64,000 bases of DNA from Unio delphinus (taxonomy: Eukaryota > Mollusca > Bivalvia > Unionida > Unionidae): the NCBI GenBank assembly GCA_029339505.1, contig JAQISU010000155.1, positions 16,569,501 through 16,633,500 on the forward strand, written 5' to 3'. Under the pieces are notes generated by a model that worked only from the letters and a program-made list of their open reading frames with translations, ran no database searches and was not told where the DNA came from. Each line of letters starts with the position of its first letter. Positions within the stretch are counted from its first letter, which is position 1. Both the position numbers and the translations under genes were made by a program. Shown one piece after another: positions 42,485 to 54,560 of the stretch.

Positions 42485-44460
42485 TCAGCCATGATGCTTA
42501 ACACTGCTATCAGATCAAACATAGCCACGATACTTAACATTACTATCGAAATAGACACATGACCACGATACGTAACTCTGCTATAGGAATAGACACGGTC
42601 AAAATACTAAATAATACTATAGAAATAGACATACAACCACGATAGTTAATTCTACTATGGGAATAGATAAACAGCCATGACAAATAATGTCATTATTAGA
42701 ATAGATATGCAGCCACGATAGTTAGCACTACTATCGGTACAGACACAGCGAAGACGACCACTGTAGGAAGAGACTCACAATCATGATATTTAGGACTACT
42801 ATTGGAAAAGACACGCGGCCACGATACTTAACACTACTATATGAATACACACAGTGCCATGCAATGATACTCAATAACACCATTATCAATATAAACACTC
42901 AGCCCCAATAATTAATAATTCCATCGGAATAGACACACTAGCAAGATATTTAGCATTACTATCGGGATAGACATACGGCCACGACACTTCTCACTACTAT
43001 ATCCAGGGACTGGGATCTCCTTGTCAAAGTACATACCCATACATGGATTATTTTCTCACCCATTTATCGCTGTTCAAATTTAAATCCTTAATACTGTTAT
43101 CGGAATAGAACCGCAATATTTAATACTACTATCGGAATAGACAGAGAAGAAAATTAACGCTATACTTAATACTGTTATCAGAATATACACAGGGCCACAC
43201 TACTTAAAACAGCTATAGAAATAGACACATACTCATAATTTTTAATTACACTATCGGAATAGGCATACAGCATTGATACTTAATACCAATTTTTGAATAG
43301 ATATATAGTCATAATTATTAACACTTTTATAGGACTATACACACATACAGCCACGATATTAAAAAAAGGAAATCCCGCGATTAGAATTTCCTTGTCCAAG
43401 TATACAAACCACCGTGGATTATTTTTCTCACCCATTTTTTTCATTCAAATTTAAATACTTAAAACTGATTTTGGAATAGACAAACAGCCACGATAGTTAA
43501 TACGCACACATGCCAGATAATTAACACATCTATAGAAATAGATACACAGCCACCGTACTCAATACAATTATAGAAATATACATACAGACAATACTAAATA
43601 CTGTTATCGGGAAGAGAAGAAAAAAAACACGCATTAACGATACTTAACTAACATAGGAAAAAACACAACCACAAAACTTAACACTTCTATCGTCAGACAC
43701 ACAGTCAACATAGCTATCGGAATAGGCACATAGCCATGATAATTAACACTATAGTAATATACACAAAGACTTAATACTGCTTTAGGAATAGACATTCTGC
43801 CACTATACAAATGAAAACCCGCAACTGCGATATCCTTATGAACGTACACACACCAATATGGATTATTTTTCTCACTTTTTCTCATTCAATTTAAAGTACT
43901 TAATACTATTATTTGAATAAACATACAGCCACAACAATGTATACCACTATCGGAATAGACACATCGACAAGACAATGAACACTACGATAAGAATAAACAC
44001 ACAGCTACGACACTTAATAGGACCACAGGAATAAACACAGACACTATACTTATTACTACTATCGGAATCGACACGCTTCCACAATACCCAGCAACACCAT
44101 TATATGAATAGACACACGGCCACAATAACCAACAATACTACAATATGAATAGAAGACACACAGCCACAATACCCACCAACGTTACTATAGGAAGACACAC
44201 GGCCATGATACTTAACACTACTGTAACAATAGACAGTTCCCACATCAATTAGCACTACTGTTTGGATAGACACAGAGCCACGATACAAATAATGAAACCC
44301 CACGACCGGTATTTCCTTGTCAAGGTACACACACAAACATGGATTCATTTTCTCATCCATGTTTGTTTCCATTCTAATTTAAATTTGTAATGTTCTTCTC
44401 GTAATAAACACACAGCCACAACACTTAATACTATTATCGGAATAGTTATACAGCTTTTCG
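42485..44460. repeat. Degenerate ~45-bp minisatellite with higher-order blocks
   Basis: The motif (A)CACAGCCACGATACTTAA followed by CACTACTATCGGAATAGA repeats with heavy divergence across ~2 kb. Inserted into it, four copies of a longer block (around CCTTGTCAAGGTACACACAC then GGATTATTTTTCTCACCCAT) occur near 43,010, 43,390, 43,825 and 44,310, giving a higher-order spacing of about 380-490 bp. A related block recurs at 58.65 kb. Confidence 0.85.
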
Positions 44461-45610
44461 TGTAATCTGTGAATAAATAAGGCGAATGAAGGAATAGGCA
44501 GTCATCGCATAGAGCAGAGGTGTGCCAATTACTTTCTTTCCAGTTGATAATAGTACACGAATACACTACTATCGTGATTTCCACTCGTTGCTATAACCTG
44601 ATCTACTTTCTCAATATAACCTTCCAATGGATAGTCAATCAGTAATGCTATGCACGCTTTTCGCACACACGCGCGCTAGCGCACGACAAAACGCATGCAC
44701 ACTCATATGGCCAAAGATTAGTCAATAAAGTGACCACAGGATGGACAATAAGTATTTAAAAAAACGACAGAAAATGGACGGTTAAAGAAGCTGTATTGAT
44801 TTTTGAATTGCTGTTTCTTTAGTTAATTAACAGAGCCAGACAAGATGGAAAAGAGATGTATCTATAAAGAGGAAAAAGAATTGTTTCAAATATTGAATAC
44901 ATACAATAAAATACAGGATATACACAAAAGTAAACCCAAAATATGCCAGTCATTTTATAAGCATAACATTTTTCATAATCACTATATTTTATAGGAACAG
45001 TAAAGAATGTCTTAATACCCTGAATGATATGCATCCGAATCTTTTTAATCCAGACTGTTTTTCAGGAACAGAATTTGATGCTGACGAATCATTTTACTAT
45101 GGAATAATGTAATGAGACATTTTCAGGACTCAAAATAAAACTTTAATTATTTGGATCCACTCTTCTTAAGCATTTGATTTTTCAAGTTACATATTTAAAC
45201 TTCTAGCTTATTTCAATATCTGGAAACGCTGGACTAATTTGCAGAAATTACAGGTGTCGGGTCCTGATGTATTAAAATCCTGGCAATTTATTTATATTTT
45301 GCAACAAAAAGTGAAGAGTAACTTTAATGCGAAAACAAAATTTTCAGAAGAAATTCGGAATTAAAAATATATTCGTCTTGTTCATTTAATCCTTCTACGA
45401 TTTTAACCATAAATCTGGTGTTCCGATTTAATGAGCATAACATGTTTTACGAGCTTTCAGTTTAATTTTGAACACGTCTTTTAGCGCATAAAAGGACACA
45501 CGTTTGAGCTTTACCAACGGCAAATAACGACATAATTAATACGCTAATTTGATCAATGAATCCATCTCGGGTACATTCAATATATTTAAAATCTTAAAGT
45601 TTGCACTATT
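44250..45610. repeat. Diverged segmental duplication, copy A (esterase 3' flank)
   Basis: This stretch aligns with 58,570-59,920 in the same order and orientation. Shared landmarks include GAATAAATAAGG, TAGAGCAG, CTGATCTACTTT, CCTTCCAATGGATAG, CAATCAGTAATGCT and TTTTTCAAGTTACAT. It lies just downstream of esterase exon 2. Confidence 0.75.
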
Positions 45611-45661
45611 TGATATTCCACTGTGCGTTCTTGAATGTAACTGACAACGACTTGGTGAAGT

Positions 45662-46141
45662 TTACTTCCTCCCTACTATCGGTATCGCATTCAAGCCAGA
45701 TCCATGCTGCGTTACTGCTTCGAATATAGAGGGAACCACTTTCTGCCAAAAGGACACCCTGTCCGGAGACCACCGACTTTTGACGGAATTTTCCGACATG
45801 TTGATATCAAAATCTATGTACTTCTGGTCACGAACACCAAATCTAGGCCATGTAACGTTTGCTAATCTGTAAATGTCCACGGGCTTATTGGGATCTCTAA
45901 AATATAAAAAGAAGGATACAACAATATTAAAATTGTATTTTCGCCCGAGAACGCTATTACCTCTATAAAGGTACAATTATTAGCTAATTAGTTGATTATG
46001 CAAAACAACAAAACAAAAAAAGAAACAAAAAAATATGTTTCGATATCAGCAAAGCTGCCCCACCCTTGGGTTTTCAAACAATCCATTGTAATATATATAT
46101 TATATTATATTATATATAATACGCTAATTTGATCAATGAAT

Positions 46142-46236
<95 letters not shown>

Positions 46237-49200
46237 TTCAAACTGGAAATGACATTAAACATGCTCTGCCTTTGCACAGTCCGTCGACATATCAGGATAT
46301 TCTTTTCCTGCTCTACCGATTACTCTTTATAAAAATGCATAGATCCCGATCTATGGACACACTGTGCGACAGTATACCAGTGTGAATGCAATTTGAAGAT
46401 GGAATCAATTTATAAGCGAGTGCAAACACTATACTTGGAGCTAGCGACCAAGAAAACGCTTACACAGAGAAAGTGCATCACTGACGAAATAGAAAATTCT
46501 AAATGTTGCAAAGAAAGGAAAAATCAATCAAATCAAACTTACAACTATCCAAAACTACAGATTCATAAATATTATTTTCAAAGAAATGTCCAACGCATAA
46601 CATGAATTTATGAAAGAAAGAATGAAACAAAGAAAAAAAGGCCAGTGTATATACTGCCAAAGAGGGAAACATTGTAAGAATAAATGATGGGAAACTGAAG
46701 TTTGTTCTAAAGCATAGTATATAAAAGTTGATTAAAGAACGCACTTTAAAACTGGGACAAATGCCATATCGACATGACCTACAAAGTCATCTGATGAAAT
46801 GCGTGTCCTAACAGCGCGATTTCGTGATGTCGAACTTGTCAGTAGTCTATTTTGATGACAATGTCAAAGTATATACTCAATTTATAGAACTGTGGTAAAG
46901 GAATCATTCCCTGTATACACACACTATACTTTTGCAAAGGTCTTGCATATTCAATTACAACTACTTCTAATACTTTTTCTTCTCTCGTAAAATGTTTTAC
47001 CTTTTAATTGATTTCGATTTTTTTTCTTCTTCATTTTAGTTAAGTGCGCTTGTGTTTAAAGACACAATCAGCCAGGTGAATTAATTTAGGATGATCAATA
47101 ACAAAAAAGACAAACTGAAACGTAAAAGAACCATCGCCGTTTTAGATTTTGAATAATTTAACGCTCCATTTTTATGGGATAACATACGGTTTGCTATTTG
47201 GAAATGTTTGCTGAAACATGAGAGACAAGTTTTCTGCAATACAACAATGTATGTGTTGCCATGTTTACAAGGTCAATAACATTAAATACAATATTTATAC
47301 AATTAAATGGAGCTTTTTCTTCTTCGGGGAAATAAACTGTACTCAGCAGCACGTGAGACTTCGACGTTACAGTCCACCTAAAGTCACAAATCAAACGCAA
47401 TGAACCCGACTAAACCAACCGGCTGTGTATTAAATAAAGTTTTGATCTTTTTGGTCATGCTTTTTGTCGATTTCGGTAATAAGCCACACCGACGGATAAA
47501 CGGATAGGTTTCGCCTATTTCTTAGAATAAATGATTTACTATCTCTTTTTTTCCGCACTAAAGACTGTTTGGAGACTCGGTCAATTAAAAATATCTTAAA
47601 TCTTAATTACTACTGACTTTATACAGTTTACTCCCTTTTATCCGACAAAGTCAGTTCATGTTTTGACACTATTTCTTCGCTTACCTGTTTCTAATTAGTC
47701 TTAATTAGATGAGAGGTGACCAGAATACTCCTCAACTATTGCGTCGATTGAACCTATCACTAGTTCATTATGGTGACCTAAGGCTGTTCACCATATTGAG
47801 TAACAGCCGTGGTGATTTAAGTGTTTAGGGAGAGGGAGTCACAACAAAAGGGGTCCGGATTCAAATCCGTCCATTGGACCAGCATAGGTTAGCCTTTGCT
47901 GTGTTCATTGCACAAGGCACTTTACTCCAATTGCATCGGCACTAAATAGTGCGTGTGTGTTGCTGTGCCGCGAAGCATCAAGCCATGCTAACCAAACCTT
48001 ATCTTATAGCTTTAAGAGAGAGAGAGACATGTTTCCCAAAATTACGTCGGTAAACAAGATGTTTTATAAAGTTATAAAGACTATCGTGCGGTGAGAACAT
48101 TGATTTTGTCTGGTTTCAAATTGGATGATAGTCGAAAAAAACTGTAAACGATTTTTTTTAAACAAATTCAGTGAAAAGGCTGGGCAGGGGGGAATTACGA
48201 CAGAAAAATGCTGACCCTGATTTCGCAAAATTCGTCCACATCGTCATCATAATGCTGGAAAGTGTAATCTCCTCACGCGTAGCGTTATTAGATCCTACAG
48301 GAGACAAAATGGGCGCAAAACCAAATATAAAAGCTAGTTCCTCGGCATGGGAGGCCCTTGTTAAATAATAGTTATCAATTCCTTCCTTGAAGGTCGGCTT
48401 ATGGGAATACTTGTACAAGAAGGTTCCTTTGTCCTGCACGTGTTCGGTGTGTACCAGCAGTGTCTTTATGGCTGGAACAAGAAAAGTAAAATCTGTTGCG
48501 AGTTCCACCAGTTTATCCCTTACTCGAATAACGTCATTCGGGTCAACCCAATCGGTATACTCGTGAATAATGGCATAGTCTATGGCGGGAACATCCCTGT
48601 ATAGAAGATTACGTGTAATGGCGGGAACAATCACGGTGTCAAAAACATATTTTGGGCATCCGTTGGCTATGCTGTGGTTTGCATAGTAATTAACGACTGC
48701 ATCAAACTGAAATCCGACATAAATACTGCTGTCCATGCTGTTGACGCCAGTCATGACGTCAACTGAGGAAAACATGGATATTGGGTCTTGAGCTTTTGGA
48801 TCCCGTGCGCCGAATATTTTATCGGGTGATAGCTGTATGAATTCTCGGTCCAACATAGGACCAAAATTAAATCTCAGATCTATGGCTTTATCAATGGTAA
48901 TGTTTAAGTCGGTGTGAATGCCTGTCGTAATATTCAAAGCTTTAATAATCTCTGGTAAAGACTTGTTTCGTAGACAATTTATGATGACAGAGCTTTCGGC
49001 ATGCATACATTTCAGATTAGTAAGGAAACGAGTCTGGACCTTTGTATGAATTTCAGACTTTTCAGCAAATGCCCACAAAGATAACGGAGTCCCACTTTCT
49101 CCGATGATTCTCTGAAATAAACCTTTGTTCCCCGGATACAAAGCTTGATAGAAAACGCTTGCTGACCCAGCAGATTGTCCAAATAAGGTTATTTTAGTAT

Positions 49201-49813
49201 TGTCACCGCCAAATGCGGCAATATTGTCATGAACCCATTTTATGGCTAATTGTTGATCCCAGAGTCCGTAGTTTCCAGGAGATGCGGAATCTCCTGTTGA
49301 TAGAAATCCAAATACGGATAGCCTGTAATTAATGGCCACAACTATGACGTCATGGAAAGAACTGATAATGCCTGCATCGTAATACGTTTTCGTCCCTATA
49401 ATAAATCCACCACCATAGATCCAGATCATTACAGGATATGTAACGTTTGTATTCCGACTTTGGAAGGCTGGAGAAGGGACATATATATCCAAATGTAGAC
49501 AGTCTTCATCATAAGTCAATCCAGGAGTTGGAAAAAAGTTTACATTGGCTGGACAAGAAGCCCCTATATTCAATGCGTGATATGTTGATTTAAACGGCGC
49601 TTTGGATACTGGTTTACTGAAACGGCGGTCACCAATCGGAGCTTCTGCATAGGGAATACCAAAAAACTTTACTATTTCTCTGGATTCTCCATCAAAGGTT
49701 ACGGTATCCCTAAATCCGGCTATATTTCCAACTTTACTATGAACTATAACAGACTCCAGTGCGGTTGCAAGGTGTAGTATATGGATCCACGAGAGAACTA
49801 GTAGTACACTCAT
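45662..49813 (-). CDS. Secreted carboxylesterase/cholinesterase-like protein, two exons
   Basis: Exon 1 is 49,813-48,216 and exon 2 is 45,896-45,662, joined by a 2.3-kb phase-2 intron (donor GTCAGC, acceptor TTTTAG), giving about 610 residues, a normal family length. A signal peptide (MSVLLVLSWIHILHLATA) is followed by the alpha/beta-hydrolase fold. It shows the EDCLHLDIYVP block (103-113), the oxyanion-hole WIYGGGF (131-137), the nucleophile Ser214 in FGQSAGS and His489 in ASHAEELAF. The acid position reads GVNSMDSS (Asp361) where Glu is usual. Cys87/Cys105 and Cys269/Cys280 fit the conserved disulfides, and several Asn-X-Thr/Ser sites fit secretion. Exon 2 supplies the conserved end DPNKPVDIYRLANVTWPRF...FWQKVVPSIFE. 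Substrate unknown; hydrolysis of esters in the secretory or extracellular space is inferred. Confidence 0.88.
46144..46232. repeat. (TA)n microsatellite in the esterase intron
   Basis: A TA run of about 89 bp. The 28 bases just before it (46,118-46,145) exactly repeat 45,538-45,565 downstream of the esterase gene, a small local duplication. Confidence 0.95.
47800..48010 (+). repeat. tRNA-derived SINE-like element in the esterase intron
   Basis: An A-box-like GTGGTGATTTAAGTGTTTAGG (47,809-47,829) is followed about 28 bp later by a B box GGATTCAAATCC (47,857-47,868), then a non-tRNA body ending near a GA-rich tail at 48,013. The spacing fits an RNA polymerase III promoter. Confidence 0.55.
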
Positions 49814-51017
49814 CTTTGATGATTTGTCTCGAAATGCCGTAAGACAATCAGACTATCGTTGTAATGAATTATGATGCATGCTGTTTTATGGGAGGAGCCC
49901 AGGTGTAATAGATAATAGATACACGACATAATGCCGAAGATGTTCAGCTATCTGTGCCCAGGAATAGTATATAGTAATCGAGACCAGAATGGTATTTAAT
50001 GACCCCTCAATGTTGCAAGTCCATATAAGAGAGATAGAGATTTGGACAGGAATGCGTGGGGTGCATATTGCTCTTGGTCCCTATATAAGTAATTTATTCA
50101 GATTGTTGTACACAAAGCAACGGCAAAATGAATAAAGCATGGATCATGCTTGAGATTTATGTTGACAACTTGGTCATTAAACAATGTATTTTGGCCACAC
50201 AACTTAACATGAGCATGGCGGAAAAAACACGCTATTATTAATTGTAACTTCAAGTTGAAATTGGATTATATAATTGTAAATATAAATAGGTAAACCTAAT
50301 TCAATACTACCACTGAAACAAATATTGTTTTCACTGAAAACTTCACAAAAGAGGACAAGACTATTCCAATTTATTATTAAAACTACACATCACTCAGCCG
50401 TAAAGTGACTAACACGGTTTGAATACATGACATCGATGTTGTACTTCAACATCTCAATCCCTAGGCGAGAAGCGTAGCTGAGTTTCGTTCGTGGTTTGCA
50501 ATGATGTTTTTATGATGACTCATAGAACTGGTGCAAGAGTTGTTTGAAAACAGCTTTAAAATAATGTTGACTAGATAAATTTTGAGTGCTTTAGAAAAAT
50601 AGTATGTTAGTTCCAATGACATTTTATTAAATACTTGTACATATGATATTATTATACTGTGCATTCTGACCTAATAACTATAAATGAGAAGTACAACAAA
50701 ATATGTATTGCAATCAAATCTAACCGCTAGACAGTACCTAAATTTAATTATTGTAATTATAAAGAGGTAAACACGTAGAATATGTCACTAGATTAATTTA
50801 TTTTAAGTTTCTAAAACTTCGCAAATAATTTCAAAGTAATTTGGGAACAACATATAAACTTACACGAGAGCACACGTAGCATAACGGTCATGTTTTCAGA
50901 CTACCGTGGTCGATGAGGTTTCTCGCCATTAACGTCCACTTAACAACTACAAGGGCTCAATTTTTTAGATCAGTGGTCAATGATGTTTCATGACAGTAAT
51001 ATACACTTATATAGCTA

Positions 51018-51019
<2 letters not shown>
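49814..51019. other. Esterase upstream region, intergenic
   Basis: No further gene seen. The esterase promoter should lie here; I see no clear core motif beyond TATATAAG-like words near 50,081 on the plus strand. Confidence 0.4.
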
Positions 51020-51077
<58 letters not shown>

Positions 51078-51089
51078 CCCCCCCCCCCC
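51020..51089. repeat. (CT)n run followed by a C-homopolymer
   Basis: About 55 bp of CT followed by CCG and an eleven- to twelve-base C run. Confidence 0.95.
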
Positions 51090-51985
51090 GAGAATTTATG
51101 TGTACATTTGTTTGAATCAACATTATTCATTAATTCAGGACATATGAAGTATATATTAAAAAGACTGGGTGTTTTTCATACATCAAAAATACATAAAATT
51201 CTGTTCTGATAAACTTGTGAAGTACATTTACGGTAAAATCCTGTTTTCATCATTACAGTATCGACCTTTTCTTAAATGCAAGCCCCATAAATTCATTTTT
51301 TGAAACGTTAAGGAAATAATTGCTCATGAATAACTGAGTATCCATTAGAGACGTATGCACGTGCATTTTGTCAAGATGATGAATCGAGCGTCACACAAGT
51401 CAAAATAAACTGCAGACAAACAGAGTAAATTCTAGTCACATAAATTTTAACCTTGTTAACATTAAAATCAGACAGACATATTTTATGAAAGACACAGTCC
51501 CAAGGCAAACTTACCGGTAAAAAGCTCAGGTATTGAAACAACATTACAAATATAAAACTACTGTCAGATTAGCTTTCCAAAACTGATACATTTTATGCCT
51601 ATTTTGTAAATCAAGCTATCTTTACAACTTTAAAATGCAACAAACATTTTGAGACAAATCCTGTTCTCACTTGTTACAGATATGCTTACAATAGGATCGC
51701 TTAACAACATGAATTTTAGCATTTTTACCTTATTAAATGAATGTATTCAATCATTTAATCCATTTCAACAGATGTGCACTTTCACACCTATAAATGCCAT
51801 GCAAGATTTTGTTTTGTAAGGTTTGACGCCATTGTTTCAGCACAGACTAGGCCATACACGGTGGTCAGTATGTATATAAATAAACAATTTCTGAGAAGGT
51901 CAAGTCCAGCGTACAATGTTAGACTACAATAACATGTAGTGAAAAGTAAAACAAGTTTAAGACGAACGAACAAACAAATCAATTA
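51090..51985. other. Intergenic, nothing recognised
   Basis: AT-rich, no domain-bearing ORF, no clear repeat. Confidence 0.5.

Positions 51986-52054
<69 letters not shown>
51986..52054. repeat. (TA)n microsatellite
   Basis: A TA run of about 69 bp. Confidence 0.97.
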
Positions 52055-52056
<2 letters not shown>

Positions 52057-54139
52057 GGTCCAATTCTAAATTCCAATCACAAACATTTATTTGCTATTTC
52101 TTTTAAATATTAACTTCCTTTTTCAAGAATATTTCAAAATTAGGATTATCGTTGTGAGAGTCATACAGTGTGACTACCGTACCACTAGTTTCTTTTATGC
52201 AAATGTCCAGAATTACATAGGTACTTCATTTCTCTGTTCCGGACCTTTTCAAATTTAATATCAGCACTACTAAATAGAATTCACACGCTTTCGAAAATTT
52301 ATACAAAAGGACAAAAAAATAAATTGGCTTAATTTCCCTTGTTCAACTTTCACATACGACAGAAATGTTTTATTAATATGTCTTACATGCGTATATGGTG
52401 TTAATATTTGCTCATAATTGCCAGATCATTAGTTGGTAAACGTAACTACGATTTATATTGATCAGAATGGTACCACATGATCAGGTTGTTACTTTTAATT
52501 CTGTATAAATTGTGAGAACTGCTTTTCCAAAAATATCCACTTCTTTACAAGCCTCATGTAAATCGAAAACTTAAACACCTCCAGTAAAGGCAAACACTAT
52601 GAAAGATTCAAATCAAACGAAAAATCTTAAATTTAGGAAACAATCGAATAAATTGAATTCCAAAGACTAAAGCAACAAATCTTTCTTATCTTCTCTGAAA
52701 ACAAATCGTTTTTTCTTTGTCGAAATTCGTGAAAATAAAGGTATTGAAAATGTCAGAATTTCGAGAAACTTAAATGAATTTGCCTTATCAGATTGATTTC
52801 TTGCATGAAGACAGTGAAAACGTAGACCCATCCTTTTTTTAATAGAGTTTTGAAGTAGATGTATCACAAATTGAATTATCAATTAGTTTGAATGAGCGAA
52901 CATTAGTTTAGTTTCCAGCTGAACGTAATGATTATCACCGACGAAAAAGGTTCAAATCACTGAAAGAAGATCTCTTAAACATTTCTGAGCAGAGGTACCA
53001 AGCATTTACCAAGAATAGCACTCAGTTGGACAAAAACATTTTTCACAGGTAAATTAGGTCATTTATTTATTCATTTAATAATCATACACAATGAATTGTA
53101 ATAATAAAATGATGCAGTACTTAATTCATTTATCTAAACTTAAATAATATTCTTTAATACTTAACTAGCTCTTAATTATTATTTTTAGACAGCATGTATT
53201 AAAAAGCCGCAATATGTCATTTATTTAAAGATGCAAAATATTCATTTTTAATCATTATTCCATTTAAAGAAACATCAGCTTTACCTGCTCTGCACAGAAT
53301 AAAATATAGTTTATCTTAGAATTAACATTTTTCACAGTAACAAAATTCAACTAAATATGGTATATAAATATATTTTATAGATTGGAATATGCATCAATGA
53401 CTTAGCACAAAAAAAAACATTTACTAAATTTTAAAAATAGTAGCTAACAACTGAAAACCAGATTAAGTACAGCTTGGTGCAAAGAGAAGAACCTAGAGGT
53501 TCATCTGAAGTCAGATGAGTCTACAGATTTGGTCCAAAAACTAGCCATAACATATAATGAAACAGCTTCCAAGGTCACCGCAACACGAACAACGAAGTCA
53601 GAGTCGAAGAATACCACGAAGCCTCTTCACAAATTTCAGGGCTGTTATTAATCATAAATATTCAGGCAGAATGTTATCGTTCAAAAATTATTGTTACAAA
53701 CCCAAGTTTAGGAAAGCAAATGACATGTTAAACTGAAAATTAAAGTTTAACACCAAGAATAGCGTATTAAAATCAACTCAACACAAAGATATGTTATTTC
53801 TCAATGTGATATGCATGTAATCAATCAGCACCAGAGGCATCATTCTGTCACACTCTGATACCGGGTTTGGATATGCCTGCTCTTCAACTGTTACTCGTAG
53901 ATTAGAATTCCACTGCAAGTTAACACATACCAGTATTAAACTGAGGTTTGATGAAATCGTGAATGAATATGTCGTCTTGATCTTTCAAACTATGCAGTCA
54001 AATTAACAGGGAGACTTAAATGCTCAGGAGGAAACTCTAATAACAAAATGTATGCAACTGGTGGTCAAAGCTGATAGGTCAATTAAATCATACCACTTAA
54101 CGAAATATAGTTTCATTAACAATGTACAGCCATCAAACG
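52055..54139. other. Intergenic, nothing recognised
   Basis: No gene or named repeat family could be identified. A long AT-rich stretch at 53,040-53,460 has homopolymers only. Confidence 0.5.
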
Positions 54140-54164
54140 TACACACACACACACACACACACAC
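54140..54164. repeat. (AC)n microsatellite
   Basis: About 25 bp of AC. Confidence 0.9.
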
Positions 54165-54319
54165 GTTTTGGTCGAATGTTATTTGGCGGTGGTTTGGTTA
54201 TCAAGAGTATCTAGAGGACGCTGGGATCGAGTAAGTAATGAAATAAAATATAAAATTGGTGGATGCAATAACAGAGATCTGAGCAGAAAAATAGCATAGA
54301 ACAACACGAACCCCCGAAT

Positions 54320-54560
54320 GTTGTTGTTGCTGTTGTTGTTCTAGGGTAACGATATACATGGCGGCCAGTAGTAATGGTGATGGAAGAAGCAACACGGGTA
54401 AATCACAGGAAAGAACCACAGACCCACAAGAAGCTACTGGCCGGGTTTCTCACATACCCACATTGGCTGAATCTGAGACTCGAAACCCACGCAGGCAAAG
54501 GTGAGATGGCAGTGATACGTAACGGAGAGCGCTTTAGACCACTCGGCCACTCGGGGCTCC
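54320..54560 (-). repeat. tRNA(Ser/Leu)-derived SINE with AAC-type tail
   Basis: On the minus strand the head begins with CCCCGAGTGGCCGAGTGGTC, a tRNA-Leu/Ser type acceptor-D-arm with A box. A B-box-like GGTTTCGAGTCTC follows about 50 bp later, then a ~140-bp body and a tail of AAC repeats (54,320-54,340). The complete head-body-tail order supports a SINE rather than a functional tRNA. Confidence 0.75.

Noticed and set aside
54320..54560. Functional tRNA-Ser/Leu gene
   Set aside because: The head has A- and B-box-like sequence but continues into a ~140-bp non-tRNA body and an AAC tail, as in a SINE.
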